Origin: Sipunculus nudus
Lineage: Eukaryota; Annelida; Sipuncula; Golfingiida; Sipunculidae
Assembly: GCA_026874595.1 (NCBI GenBank)
Contig: CM049317.1
Location: 55,836,118 to 55,900,117 of the forward strand
Direction of reading: 5' to 3'
Length of the DNA stretch: 64,000 nucleotides
The notes under the pieces are model-generated. The model was not told the DNA's origin. It worked only from the letters and a program-made list of their open reading frames with translations, and searched no databases. This document shows positions 27,901 through 39,391 of the stretch, in pieces (the first letter of the stretch is position 1; every line of letters starts with the position of its first letter). The translations under genes and the position numbers were made by a program.

Positions 27901-29275
27901 CCTGAATAGTTCCGTCTGATTTTTTTTTTTCAACCAAGAAAACTGGTGTTGGAAAATGCGGTTTGGTGTGCCAAGGTAGGTGGACCGAAACTTGTTTAAG
28001 GGGCATTTTAACGGACTTTCTATACTTTTTTTCACCTGGTGCTCAATTGGATTTTTGTAATTACATACAGAGTTCCTGGTTGCATCGAAAGAAGTATCAT
28101 TCACTATTAATACATCAGGTATTATTAAAATATTAAATTGAAACTCAAGACGAAATTCTTCTTCTCTACCCGCGCATATTAAAACACGTGAAGCCTTTGT
28201 AAAAAAAAAACACATTTTATATTCCATTTGTTCATTATTTATAATAATATTTAATGCTCATGTTAGAGACTGTTTACCGGTACTAAGACGGGACGTGAGA
28301 GCCTAGAATTTACGCAATATCTGTTTTATTAATCATGATACAATTAATGAACTTCTGTAAACAGTGATAAGTAAAATAAACTATAGGTTAGTATATAATA
28401 AGACAGATATCTGTACAACTGTTAGCTACCCTAAGGTAGTATGCCTGAAGCTGATAATGACACTAGACACTTGAACGTCTTGAAGCGCATCAACAGAAAC
28501 AGGCACTCACTTTTCTTCGGGCGGATGATGAAAAAAATTAATATATTTGCCTCATAAAGGAATCCCGGTTCATTCACAGTTTAATTATTACTTTATGGTG
28601 GTACTTATGTAATTAGACTGGCAGATTGAAAGTAAAGATGTCTTCATCAGTATACCTATTGCAATTTGTACATAAACAAACTTTTTGCATAGTTTATATA
28701 GTTTTCGCATGGTTAGTAATAATTCTAATATCCCTGTTTACAGATTTTCTCTTTCCATATTCTAATATTTCCATTCTCTCTTTCTCTGTTTGTATGCAAG
28801 TACTTTTATCAGTGGGACTTTGCTTTAGGCAAGAAATGCTTTTAAATTACATAGTAGGAAAACTGTTACGAAGGGCCAGTAATATTTAGTATTAAAGTAA
28901 CTGAAATGATTCCTCCCTGTTATGATATAAAATTGCACAAAGCCTTCAGAGTTATTAATAGTATTAATCAAATAAATTACTTTGGCGATAAATCACCACA
29001 GGTACTGTTATGCCGTAAGGTTATATACAGCCCGGTTTCTGTTAGCTTCAATTAGTTAAGGGTAGGAATATTTTCTTTTTCCTACATCGTTTTTGCATGC
29101 GTCGTGTAAGGAAACCCCTGAAAACGTGCGTAGCACGTGCTTTATTTTACTATTGATAAACATATGGAATTTGGTTAAGATAGTATCAATATTTTAATAA
29201 AATTTATGATTTTTTATTATTTCATCACATTTTATTAACTACACACTGCAACGTATGGTGAAACAGTTTTTTTTT
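23717..29275. other. Stretch without a recognised gene
   Basis: Contains a TTATTATTATTA run (about 24566-24606), a long (TA)n tract (24899-24970), a G-run (25529-25544) and a short direct duplication of GCGGAAACAGCTGCAGA (about 25896 and 25927). The longest frame (27784-28227, minus strand, 147 codons) shows no signal peptide, domain or repeat that I recognise and is probably chance. Confidence 0.55.
24899..24970. repeat. (TA)n microsatellite
   Basis: About 60 bp of TA repeats ending in TATGTATGTATATA. Confidence 0.95.
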
Positions 29276-29748
29276 CAAATAAAGTTCCGAGTCAAGTTAA
29301 GGAAATGTTTGTGTAAAAGAAATCGCCTTGCGTCTTTTATGTTCGGATCTGACATTATCCAGTTGACTGGCTCGATGCATAAAATGCTGGGAATATGCTA
29401 ACCTGTAAAAGTGATTCAGATTTTTTTTAAAATTAAGATATTTAAATAATTGTTATAAAGTCAAGTTTAAGAACTTTTTTCTAATAGAAATGGCCTTGTG
29501 TCTTTAATGCTCGGATCTCACAGTATCCAGTTGACTGGCTCGATGCGTAGTTTGCTGGGAAGACGCTAACTTGTAAAAGTTAAACAATTTTATTTTAAAT
29601 AAAGATATTTAAATGATGGCAATTAAGTCAAATTTAAGATTTTGTTTGTAAAAGAAATGGCCTTCGTTCTTTAATGCTCGGAGCTGATAGTATCCAGTTG
29701 ATTGGCTTGCTGCATAGAATGCTGGGAAGACGCTAACTTGTAAAAGGA
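29276..29748. repeat. Tandem triplication, about 168-bp unit
   Basis: CGGATCTGACATTATCCAGT at 29343, CGGATCTCACAGTATCCAGT at 29512 and CGGAGCTGATAGTATCCAGT at 29679 anchor three units (periods 169 and 167). Each also has an AAAGAAAT-GCCTT block before and a GCTGGGAA-GCTAAC block after. The units are clearly diverged from each other, so the duplication is old. No conserved frame. Confidence 0.8.
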
Positions 29749-32700
29749 CATACCAAACCCATGTTAATGTCAGCTGTGCCATAAACCTTAAAGGACCATT
29801 GCTTTATATCGGGCAGACCATTCCGTCGGCGACCTTGTTAAAAGCCACAAGCCGCGCTGAAGTAAAAGCAAACAAGAGCAGCACGGAAAATGTACTCATA
29901 AAGGTTCTGGTCCCGATGTCGCAAGTTTGGATTACCTCCGTTTCACTTCACCCCGGCGCGGTGACTCGAAGTTGTGTTCTGATTACTAAAAGGAGAAAGT
30001 ATAAATCGATTTATCTTTCTAAATTTCTTCCTTTAACCGGTTTCATTACACCACTACTTCAGGTTTCTCTTTCACAATTCTCCTTAAATTGTAATCCTGG
30101 ATTTTTATTTATATTCACGTTTTTGTAATTATTGTTTTTATATTTATTTATTCTATATTAAGCCATCTGAATCTATTTATATATTTTGTTTGCTTATACT
30201 ACGACATGCCCTTCACAAGCGTAAGAGTGATTTCAGTCTTAGTTCTAATAATTTTTTCCCATTTTTTGTAATATAGACTTTTTTTATTTTTTTTCTGCGT
30301 TATACAATAACCGTGTCATATGGTTTTAGGCATAAATATTTAAAATTTTATTACATGGACGGTTTGGTGTAATTTGAGCAGTGTAAGAGCAATATAAAAT
30401 TAAGATCCGGTTACACCGGGGGTAACATGAAATAAAGATTACCGGAAGGTTACTTTAAAGAGGGAAAGCTTCACATCTTTCAGTAACTAATCAGCGATAA
30501 ATCTCTGAGGGTTGGCTTTGTCGACCGAGAGTGCGAAGGTGAGCGATGTTTTGCAAATCATTTCTGATAGTTGAGACTTACATGAAAAAGGTCAGAGAAT
30601 AACATATGCTTGGTGCTTTGGCGGTGGCACATTTCCATTACGGTGGATTATTCCGACCCTTGTAGCGTGAACGTGGAGAGATGTTAAACTCATTTCGCCG
30701 TGGCAGGCCATTAGATAAACACAACCATGATGCCAGGCTTTGTGAAGAAGCCATCGTCTGGAACCAAATGTCTGCAATCTTTGACAGTTTTATTACAAAG
30801 TCGATTGTATTTATGCGCTTCATGCAAGCCTGTCTTGGCTTTTGTCTGTTCACCATATAAAGCCGACATATCGATTCATTTTATATCTATTCGCAGTAAA
30901 ACATCGCCTAGTCAAAACCGCTTAAGTCCGATACGCCCTTGTATTCAAATCATAAGTAATATTCTTCAGAAAATTTTTGTTTAATCATTAGGAGCCGATG
31001 TTTATTAACAACAAGTTGAAAAAATGTAAAAGTTTTGCTCTAGGGCAATGAGTCAAGGCTGAATGTTGAAAAATATATCCGTTTATATGATAACGAATTA
31101 TAAACGTTTTAACCCAGATGAATGCATCACAAAATAAACACATAATAGTCTAATAATTCTACTTAAATCGCGAATTTATTAAAAATAATGATTCTATTTG
31201 CTGTCTTATGATTTTAAGTACCTATGTGAATGTGTATGTCATTGTATATCATTTTGTTAATTCTGAATGTGAAAAACTCACTGCAGAATATGTTCATCAT
31301 ACAAAATATAAATCCACTCTTTGTCTCGAGAAGTTGTCGACTTTTCGAAATGGTGATAGACATTGTTGGATCCTTACAAAGCAATCATCGAATGTGTCGA
31401 GATTCGGGCCCTTTGAATCTTCAATGTAGGTTCAAATACACCTTTCGCACACAAAACGTTTTTAAAACCGTTTGCCCAAAGCTGATTCTTCAAATCGGTT
31501 TCAAACCGTATTGTGCGTTCAACCAGACATCTGGTACCAATGCATGAGGTGTACAGTTCACAATGTGATCAATGTGACAATATGCTGACACAAGCATCCC
31601 GACTGTGCTGTGATTCAGTTGCTGCTTTAAAACGTGGTCTATTCCCTTCTGAACACGGCACATCAGCTGAGAGGGTTAACTCGATTCGCATTATTGGAAA
31701 CTGTTTGAAACCAGCCCCTGAGATAAATTCAAACCGTTTTAGTCAAATCGGTCAAAACACTTTGGATTGCCGTGTGAACGCTCAATTCGCATTCAAAGCG
31801 GTTTAAAACTATTTATCATATGCCGTCTTTAAGGGGTGTTGGAAGCTATGGAGTTCTTTTTGTTTTTTTGTTTTTCCTGTGTGTATATATACTTTACACT
31901 TAACAATACTCATTAACGTCTAGATGTCTTAAGTTGTTAATTCGCATTTATTAAATGTAAATATGGAATGTTTTTCGTCCGATACCAGTCTTAAGGAATT
32001 TTGCTAATAAGTTATCACTATGCATCGAATTATACCATTAACAGTTTCATATCGATAGTCGGTAAATCGAATCTTTTTAGAAAGCAGTCCTGAAATGTTT
32101 TGTATTCGATGCCATGCAGACCTATGGGCTTGGTGTCATTTAAAAAATAAAAACAGTCATTGAGTATTGAATCAACCATGATAACATTGTTAAGATTAAG
32201 CGTGAAAAGATGTTTCAAATATATATGATATATTTAAAACATCGAACAGAATTGTGCTAAAAATATGTTAGGAATCGCAAAATATGGAAAACAAATACGG
32301 TCAGGAAGTGCTCCTGGAACGTTGGTTTACTTTAAATCACACATTTAGTCAATTTTTCCATTCAATGCAAACACAAATACAACTTTCATAACAGATCCCG
32401 TTTTCCTATAGATGTGTAATTTTAACCGAGGCATTTGTTTGCACCTGGTCCCATCGCAGAATATTTTTACACCTGATGTTTTGTTAACCCGTTGACCTCC
32501 TCGGATAAGTCCGTCGTCACTGCAATCCTTTATCATTTTTTTAAATATTTTATATGGTAAATGTATTAATTAAGCATTGAGCGCATGCGCACTTTGTTGA
32601 AAATCTGTAATTGTCAATGTTGATAGGTATTGCTGTTTGATCCGAACCAAATGAATGATCGTGTGGTTTATATTTGGATTCAGTGATCGTTATATATCTG

Positions 32701-34591
32701 TGAAAATTAATATAAATATTCACACATTGCTTCATTCGCTAGTGAGTATACGTTAACACTTACAACCGGATAAAACATATAAATACAATACAAATTTCAA
32801 TAAATTACTACGAGCATACAATAGGCAAAAATAAATTCGTTTCTCATATCAGACACAATCCTACCACATCCTATGTAGAAAGAGACAAACATCACACCCA
32901 CTAAGCAAGCAGGCTTGTCTAGTCAGCTTGATCTTACCTTTCACCCATTTAAATATTTATACCCCTTAGCTTTTAATCTCTATCTCCTCTTAATTTCTCC
33001 TCATCCTTATGCCTAATAGTATATCGATGGTAATTAAACATTCACTTAGATATCATCATTATCGTTGCTACAGGAGCGCCGACTTCGGGGGTCTCTGATT
33101 TCCTCAACTAACAGTTAAGATTGGAAATTTATAAAGATAAGGTTTCCCCTTTCGCCTGAGGGAAATTAAATTAGTTGTTGTGTCGATTAATAGATTGTCG
33201 AATACATATATACAAACATGCGTATATATAGAGACAAAGTTTTTTGGATTTTTGATATTTTGAAACGTGTTCCCCACTGGAACAAATATAGTCGAGTCTA
33301 ATAATAGACAACTAGTAACAGATTACCACCATCCGTAAACCCGAGTAAAAGAGAGCAGATATACGTATAATAATGACATTTTACAAAGATTAATAAGAGA
33401 CAGGGTATAAGGTCAATAATTGCGTCTACCTCTAACATGATACGTTGATAATTGTAAAATTCTTTTAGGGATTTCGGGGTGATGAGTCTGAATTTAGGTA
33501 ATGCAGCTAAATCCCATACCTAATAACGTATCTATGTTTTTCTAGTGTACAGCTATACAGTTACTAGATATATTTAAATGAATTATTGATTTTAAGTTTA
33601 CAACAACGGTGGCCTTACCAGTAATTGGTTTACTAAATCGATCATTTCATATCCCTGACATTTTCAAGAAATCCTTTGCCCTGTACACCTTATCTATATA
33701 ATAGATATTGTTTTGATTCAGTGAAGTTATTTGAAAAAAAAATAATAGGGCACCAGACCCGGGATTGTCATGCCTAATACCCGGATGGAGTAAGGTAGAT
33801 TATGATGAATGGCGTTTTATTAGGGATCTGCCTAGGTTTCCATCTCATTAAGATACGGGAATGGTTTTAATATGGATGTCACAGTTAAGTCTAGAATAAT
33901 AACGTACATTCTAATCGGGTCCTTTAATGTTTGTCCATGCAAACTTGTAGGTTCTAAACAGAGTTATTTTTGTTCCAAAATACAGTTTTGTTGTCAGTGT
34001 GCGACTTCTTCATTATATGACTATATATTGATAGGCAAATTCTGTCCAATAGTATTTATCAATTCAAAACAGTAGTTGAAAGAAATTTTAGAATCAAAAG
34101 TAGTTTTAAGAAATATTTATGTTTAGGGGTAATGGCTTTATAAATGGCTTTTCTCATGGCTTTTTATATATTATAAAATACGGGCATATCCTTAAACAAA
34201 CAAAGCTTTTTGAATAATAAGAATAGTTTGATTTTGAAATGAAGTTGAAAATTGAAATATTAAAATGTATTATGCCAGACATGTCTTCAGGTGACGTGTT
34301 TTGCATAATATGGTTCCTCTCAGTAACTGAATTCTTGCTCTTTCTCATTGCACTGGCTTCGAGGGATGATTCTTTATAATGAATGCGGATGAAGGTGTGC
34401 AATTCTTTGTCAATGCTTTCCACTTTAAGCTTAGAAAAACACAGAAGTCATTGCATGTTATAGCATGTGTGTTGGTGTTTGAACCAATCTTTCACAATCT
34501 GTCATAGTAGAGATATATCATGTTGATTTGGACCTTATGACATTATTCCTTAAAATGTGTGAATATCATATTTTCTTATTTGATTTAAAAG
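29749..34591. other. Stretch without a recognised gene, upstream of the neuropeptide gene
   Basis: AT-rich sequence. Around 31,390-31,810 AAACCGTTT/AAACGG words cluster in both orientations and suggest a decayed element, but no ends could be fixed. The promoter and any 5' non-coding exon of the neuropeptide gene probably lie somewhere in or before this stretch; I cannot locate them. Confidence 0.5.
30404..30462. repeat. Fragment of the GGGGTAATCTGA element terminal repeat
   Basis: A short stretch has GGTTACACCGGGGGTAACAT, GATTACCGGAAGGTTAC and an ACATGAAA link like the end of the element at 41816. Its core is absent. Confidence 0.35.
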
Positions 34592-34782
34592 ACATTTTCC
34601 TGCAACCATGAACTCACCGCTAATTGAACTATTTTTTTCACTCTGGAAGGCGTTGGTGTTTCCTGTAGTTACCTATTTAGTTTGTAGTCATTTACAGGCT
34701 GACTTGAGCATTCTGCAGGTTGAGCGATTGTCTTCGTATCCGGTAAAGCCTTTGTGTATTCCAGTTATTTCTGATTTGTTTG

Positions 34783-35116
34783 TAGTCTCTCCAACAGACG
34801 CCAGGTGCCGCTGAACCTTGAAAAACGGAAGTGCCGTTGGGCATACGCAAGGAAACCCCCTAGCATCTGGAGGTGAATCCAGAATTGATGTCGCCCTTGC
34901 ACAAACCCGGCAGACCCCAATAAAGACAAGTAAACAATATTGTTTGGTTGTGTGGCAAAAATAATCCACTTTTGCTTGTCTATTGCATGGGTGGTATAGT
35001 AGGGGGATTCCTTGCGCATGCCAAACAACCTTTCCGTTCCTAAGGAAAATGGCGTCCAATAACAGACGTACTGGTGCAAGAGCGGTAGCGGCACCTGGCG
35101 TCTGTTGGAGAGACTA
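34783..35116. mobile_element. Foldback/MITE element with long terminal inverted repeats and 9-bp target duplication
   Basis: The ends are inverted copies beginning TAGTCTCTCCAACAGACG and identical for about 30 bp, with imperfect matching further in (the ACGGAA and CGCAAGGAA blocks have partners). The flanks ATTTGTTTG (34774-34782) and ATTTGTTCG (35117-35125) are 9-bp direct repeats with one mismatch. Nine-base duplications with long inverted ends are typical of Mutator-like (MULE) elements, so a non-autonomous MULE is the best guess. It encodes no transposase. It interrupts the degenerate repeat upstream of the neuropeptide start exon. Confidence 0.6.
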
Positions 35117-35346
35117 ATTTGTTCGTAGTCGTTTACACGCCATGATGAACTTTTCGCAAGTCGACTGTTTGTTTTTGCATTTAGTATAGCGTTTATGTAT
35201 TTTTGCCCAGTCATTTGCGATTGAAAAGTGCTTTTTCAGTAAATCGTGTGTGTGTTCCGTAAATTATTAATTAAATCATATGCCCGCAACCATGTGTCTC
35301 CTACACTGAGAGTGTTTGTTTTCGCCTCCGGTAAAGCGTTTGTGTC

Positions 35347-35359
35347 TTTGGTTTTGTAG
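35347..35359 (+). promoter_or_regulatory. Putative 3' splice acceptor before the start-codon exon
   Basis: A T-rich tract ending TTTTGTAG lies directly before ACATTTGCCCGCCACCATG. This would make a 5' leader of only 16 nt in this exon, so the gene probably has an upstream non-coding exon whose position I cannot fix. The alternative is that transcription runs through this site and the match is chance. Confidence 0.4.
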
Positions 35360-35375
35360 ACATTTGCCCGCCACC

Positions 35376-35463
35376 ATGAACTGTGAAATGAAATCGACAA
35401 TAGTGGCCGTCTGCTTCCTGGTAACTGTTCTCGCCGCCAGCGCCGCAGCAGACAGCAAACTCG
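35376..35463 (+). CDS. LFRYamide/sNPF-type neuropeptide precursor, coding exon A (signal peptide)
   Basis: This exon encodes residues 1-29 and the first base of codon 30 of a secreted neuropeptide precursor. The ATG sits in a strong context (CCACCATGA). The translation has a short polar N-region (MNCEMKST), a hydrophobic core (IVAVCFLVTVLAA) and small residues before a likely signal-peptidase site (SAAA|DS), so it should direct the product into the secretory pathway. The exon ends at a good donor, G|GTAAGT at 35464. The leftover G plus AT from the acceptor at 53488/53489 makes an Asp codon and keeps the frame open through the peptide exon, giving 172 residues in all. A plausible acceptor (TTTGGTTTTGTAG, AG at 35358-35359) lies 16 bp before the ATG, so a non-coding 5' exon probably exists upstream. 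The join is inferred from splice signals, phase and the need for a signal peptide. No transcript was available, and another signal exon cannot be excluded. Confidence 0.82.
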
Positions 35464-35559
35464 GTAAGTATCACATTTATAACGTCAAGATTTGATTAAA
35501 GGCTACAAACTTAACAAGGGGGAAGATGGCGGTGGAGCGCCTTTATTTTCGGAAATAGG

Positions 35560-35589
35560 CAGTGGCGTCAGGGACACACACATACTCTG

Positions 35590-35636
<47 letters not shown>

Positions 35637-35763
35637 GCTGAAGAAATAAAAAACACTGTAAATTCACAACAGTCTGTTTCCCGATCATCATGTGAATGTG
35701 GTTAGAATGAAGCTAATGGCGTGGTTAGAAAAGCCGAGACTTTACGAGATTACGAGATTATGG

Positions 35764-35828
<65 letters not shown>

Positions 35829-36161
35829 GCTTCTGCATGGAACATTTCAAATATATATTCTTATTCACATTTCACATATATTACAATTAAGAATAAAATT
35901 TTAGAAAATAAGGTATTATGTTTCCAGTATAAGTTAATTAATTCTAAGGTTAAGAACCAGGTTAAGATATATTTAAGAGTTAACTCATAAATGGAACCAA
36001 AGTCTTTATTTTTTATTTTTTAATATATTTCATTTGCAATATATAACTATTATACTCTGAATAGTGGGGGGGGGGGGGGGGGGGTGATAACATTGACCAT
36101 CCCCACTTGCAAAAAAGTGGGGGGTATATATACCCCCATCCCCCCTATATTGACGCCCCTG
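35560..36161. mobile_element. Non-autonomous hAT-like element (CAGTGGCGTC family), intronic copy
   Basis: It starts CAGTGGCGTCAGGG and ends TATTGACGCCCCTG, an inverted pair, between perfect 8-bp direct repeats GAAATAGG (35552-35559 and 36162-36169). Eight-base duplications and CAG...CTG ends are hallmarks of hAT elements. The inside holds two (TA)n tracts (35592-35632 and 35768-35826), an AT-rich core and a long poly-G tract (36066-36084), with no transposase. It begins only 97 bp after the neuropeptide splice donor. A segment at about 35633-35705 matches 12941-13019, so it may carry another repeat inside. Confidence 0.85.
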
Positions 36162-36839
36162 GAAATAGGAGAACACGAGTCATGGCCACCCCTCTAACAA
36201 CGCAAAAGGAAACAGAAGGAATGCAATGTATAACTATAAGGCCCCAAAATAATGGAAAATATAAGGTGTTTAGATAATAACCTAATAGTGTGCGAATCAC
36301 AAAAGTCACCATTTTAAAGTTCTGTGCCCATAGAAGAGAACCCTTGAGCACTAGAGAGGAAATTATAATTGGTTGATTTAGTACGCTGTGTAATCCCTTA
36401 CGGCAATAAAATTAACTGTCAGCCAGCAAGAGTTATCTCAGCTCCCGTAATATTGCTTGTTACCTTTATAACTGTGCTTACTGTGTAATTAATAAATTTA
36501 ATCTACGAGAGGCTCCGGTTTTCCCATCTATGTAAACTATCATATACATACGCACACTCATATATAATAAGGTTGGATATGAAAACACAGACTAAATTCC
36601 TTGACAGGTGCACTTGCATTTATAATGCGATAGGACGTTTGTATATGTCTGTACTTTTAACTCGTTTTATTTATATATGTTTGGTTGCTGATTCTTATAG
36701 ATACCCAGTTCATTCAAGATCTATATATCCATGCCGACAATCTTACGGTAACTGATAAACTGTGAATCTTCACTACAAAGTTATATACTACCTCTGTCAG
36801 GAAGAAAGCGACGTATTATACTTTCCCTTCGGTCACGTA

Positions 36840-36965
36840 AGTTAGTTTGTCTGTCAGCAATTTCACGCATAATATTCCGGTCTTATTTTGACGAAATTTT
36901 GTAGATGGTTACATACAATACCCGAGGAACAATCCCGTGTAAGTTTTGAGAAAATAAATAACCCT
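36840..36965. repeat. Dispersed repeat fragment (TTTGTCTGTCAGCAATTTCACGCATAA type)
   Basis: The wording TTTGTCTGTCAGCAATTTCA, CGCATAATATTCCGG and GACGAAATTTTGTAGATGG is like a common animal repeat tail. A related, opposite-sense fragment appears at 55170-55265 (AAAGTTTCATTGAAATCTGT, GGTTTTTCGTAATC). Element class not determined. Confidence 0.35.
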
Positions 36966-38373
36966 CATTTTTAACTCAGATGATGCTGTTTCATTAAGAC
37001 ATGGGGCTATTTCTTTGTCCGGCAATAGCGTCATACACTACACAGTTTTTTTGTAGAATTCTTGCGTATGTATAGGCACAGACTATACATGTATTTTATA
37101 GTATATCAAACGGTCACGTAATCTGGATCTGGCTTCCCTAAAAACGATGAAATTATACACCAAATTTAGCCCTTTCTGAGGAATGATTACACATTAAACT
37201 TTTAAATTTTAACATTTAAGCTCTGGATGTAAATATATCTATATTACATCCGTTTATCGCAAATCATCAGCCTATAGGCAACATCAATATTTCTCTAAAT
37301 ATCCTTATATGGTAAAGTGTATGAATGTCTCGATCAACACGTTTAATTTACGTTATATTAGCAAATCAATCGACAAATGTCCCTTTATGTCCGTATTAAG
37401 GAATATCTGCATAAGGCGTTTCTTTCCAAAAGAGGCCTACTGATATGTAAATAGTATATAGAACGTCACTCATTTCAAAATAATATTTATAAGATGATGA
37501 CCATATGATATGAAGGTTTAATATACATTGATATAAAAAGAATATTCATTATAGTACTCTTGTCATGAAATCAATAAAAGAAACCACTTAGAGAGAAAAC
37601 GAAATGCAATTTTCATATGAAAAAAAAGCAATTAGATCGATTGGTATATTCTTGTACTTGCTGGGCCTCGCTCGTGTGAGACAAATAGTAATGTCATTTA
37701 ATTCTCTTGGCATGTATAGTTTAACCGGTTGCTATGCTATTTGCAAACAACCAACAAATACATTTAGTTTATATTGCCATGATAACCTTGTTAAATCCTC
37801 GGTGTGGATAAGAGAAGAAAGAAAAGTCGAGATCATAGCCTCACTATATACGCCATACTGATTGTAAACCCGCAGACTAATACATTAGATTTTCCAGCTT
37901 TTTGTGTTTGTCTGACAAGGTAATGAACGCCCCGTGTACTTTGATGTATCAGTTGACACCTCGCACCGATATAGTTGTAACGATTTAATCAGTGAAATGG
38001 CCGGGTAGCCATTTAAAATGCCCTTATCACTGGGCGGTAGTATCATACGAGCTAGACGGCTCCTTAAAGCCATTTTTGGGATACCTACATCAGTTTATAA
38101 CATATTTGTCGGGTCTATGTCGCCAGTAACAGCATTTTGCAAAACCACAGGAAATCTTAACTTCGTTTACTTGGAAATATTATTTAAATAAGCAGAACAA
38201 TATTTTTTTATTTTCATTAACTGATGTCTCACAGTCATAATATATTAGAAATTGTATTTTATCATTGCAGTTGTATTACTTCATGTTAATACTCCTGAAT
38301 TAAGTAAGAAAGAATAGAACCAAGGCTTAAAGACGCAGTCGTTTTATTTTTTTTTATATATATAAGTAGAAGT

Positions 38374-38525
38374 TAGGGCTGGGTATCGCCTATAAATTTC
38401 GTATTGCAATATATATTGCCATAGTGGATAGCGTATTGCGATATGTATTGCAATATTATTATCGTTGTTTTTTTTTAGTTTTTTTTTTATTTTATATATA
38501 TATATATAAATGTATACATTTTAAC

Positions 38526-38557
<32 letters not shown>

Positions 38558-39391
38558 TTATCCCTTATCTTGATAAATAAAACGACACAATAAACGTGTA
38601 TGCAAATCAGTTTTCTACAAACACGAAATATGACAACATTACCTACGAAACTTAGTGACAGTACCTACTTTTTGACAGTACCCAGAGAAACTGGCAATAT
38701 TACTTACTAATGTACTTCTTTCGGCCTAACATGTACAACAGAAGCGGATCCAGGGGGTCTGGACCCCTTCCCCCCTTTTTTCATCAGAGAGAACTTTTTA
38801 AGGGCTTCAGACAAAATTTTGGACCCACCTTTTCCAGACCTGGGGACCTTTTTTAGGGTTTTCATTAGTCCTCCTGGGATGGAACCCCCCCCCCTTTTTT
38901 TTTCTTTTTTTTTACTAAATCCTGGATCCGCCCCTGTACAAATAACCTGGCAAGTAGAGAATTCTGAACTGTGGTTTAGCACAGAAGGGATAGCTGGTGT
39001 GCACAATCACGGCCATTAATGAATGATTTATTATTATGACCAGGTTCAGCACCTCTTTCATATGGGTATATGAGAAATATTCCCATACGCAAATAAGTCA
39101 TCAAGCCGACATGCAAATTCCCTGTGACGGACATTTCATCTTTGGTATATCAGGACAATTTAAACATTTCCTACTAAACTTCTAAAGACACAGCAGTGGC
39201 TTTTACAATAAGCCTGTTATTAATCCAAACCTATCTAGATGTCTAAATTTGTAACAGAATCATTTTTGGACTACATAAATATCAGCTTTAGCCATGGAAA
39301 ATATCGGTATTTGATAACTGTATCGCGATGTTCAATATGCGAATCACCGTATCGCGATATACCGATGTATCGATAATATCGCGCAGCCCTA
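38374..39391. mobile_element. Non-autonomous hAT-like element (TAGGGCTG ends), carrying a nested MITE
   Basis: The left end TAGGGCTGGGTATCG and the right end CGCGCAGCCCTA are inverted. The flanks GTAGAAGT (38366-38373) and GTATCAGT (39392-39399) agree at 6 of 8 positions. Both subterminal regions are rich in TATCGCGATA/GTATTGCAATAT words. The body holds an (AAT)n run at about 38526-38557 and a second element at 38739-38936. No transposase frame is present. The diverged target duplications suggest an old insertion. Confidence 0.65.
38739..38936. mobile_element. MITE of the CAGGGGCGGATCC family, nested in a hAT-like element
   Basis: The ends CAGAAGCGGATCCAGG and CCTGGATCCGCCCCTG are inverted. 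It is flanked by a perfect 5-bp direct repeat TACAA (38734-38738 and 38937-38941). It lies inside the element at 38374-39391, so it is the younger of the two. The interior is a G/C-homopolymer-rich sequence shared with copies at 57371, 58409 and 8299. Confidence 0.75.

Larger units (their letters stand above)
34592..35383 (+). repeat. Degenerate tandem repeat carrying start-codon-like motifs, ending at the real signal exon
   Basis: A motif like CATTTGCCCGCCACCATGAA recurs in diverged form at about 34593, 34684, 35129, 35280 and 35361. A partner motif, TCCGGTAAAGCGTTTGTGT, occurs at about 34738 and 35327, with a weaker version near 35184. Allowing for the foldback element inserted at 34783-35116, the spacing of the start-like motifs is about 80 to 150 bp. 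The last copy is the true start of the neuropeptide precursor. The first copy opens a frame (34608-34814) whose beginning is hydrophobic, like a signal sequence. These may be decayed tandem duplicates of the 5' exon or an unrelated minisatellite into which the exon grew. Confidence 0.5.

Noticed and set aside
27784-28227. 147-codon open frame on the minus strand
   Set aside because: No signal peptide, domain, repeat or splice-supported context was seen, and composition is like the surrounding AT-rich DNA. A frame of this length is expected by chance in 64 kb.
31390-31810. Possible transposon or gene fragment with AAACCGTTT words and a CDQCDN-like frame
   Set aside because: Inverted AAACCG/CGGTTT words cluster here, but no matching ends or target duplication could be fixed and the Cys-containing frame has no recognised domain.
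34765-35214. 149-codon minus-strand frame and overlapping 123-codon frame
   Set aside because: They run straight through the foldback element's inverted repeats and its flanks, so they are by-products of that element.
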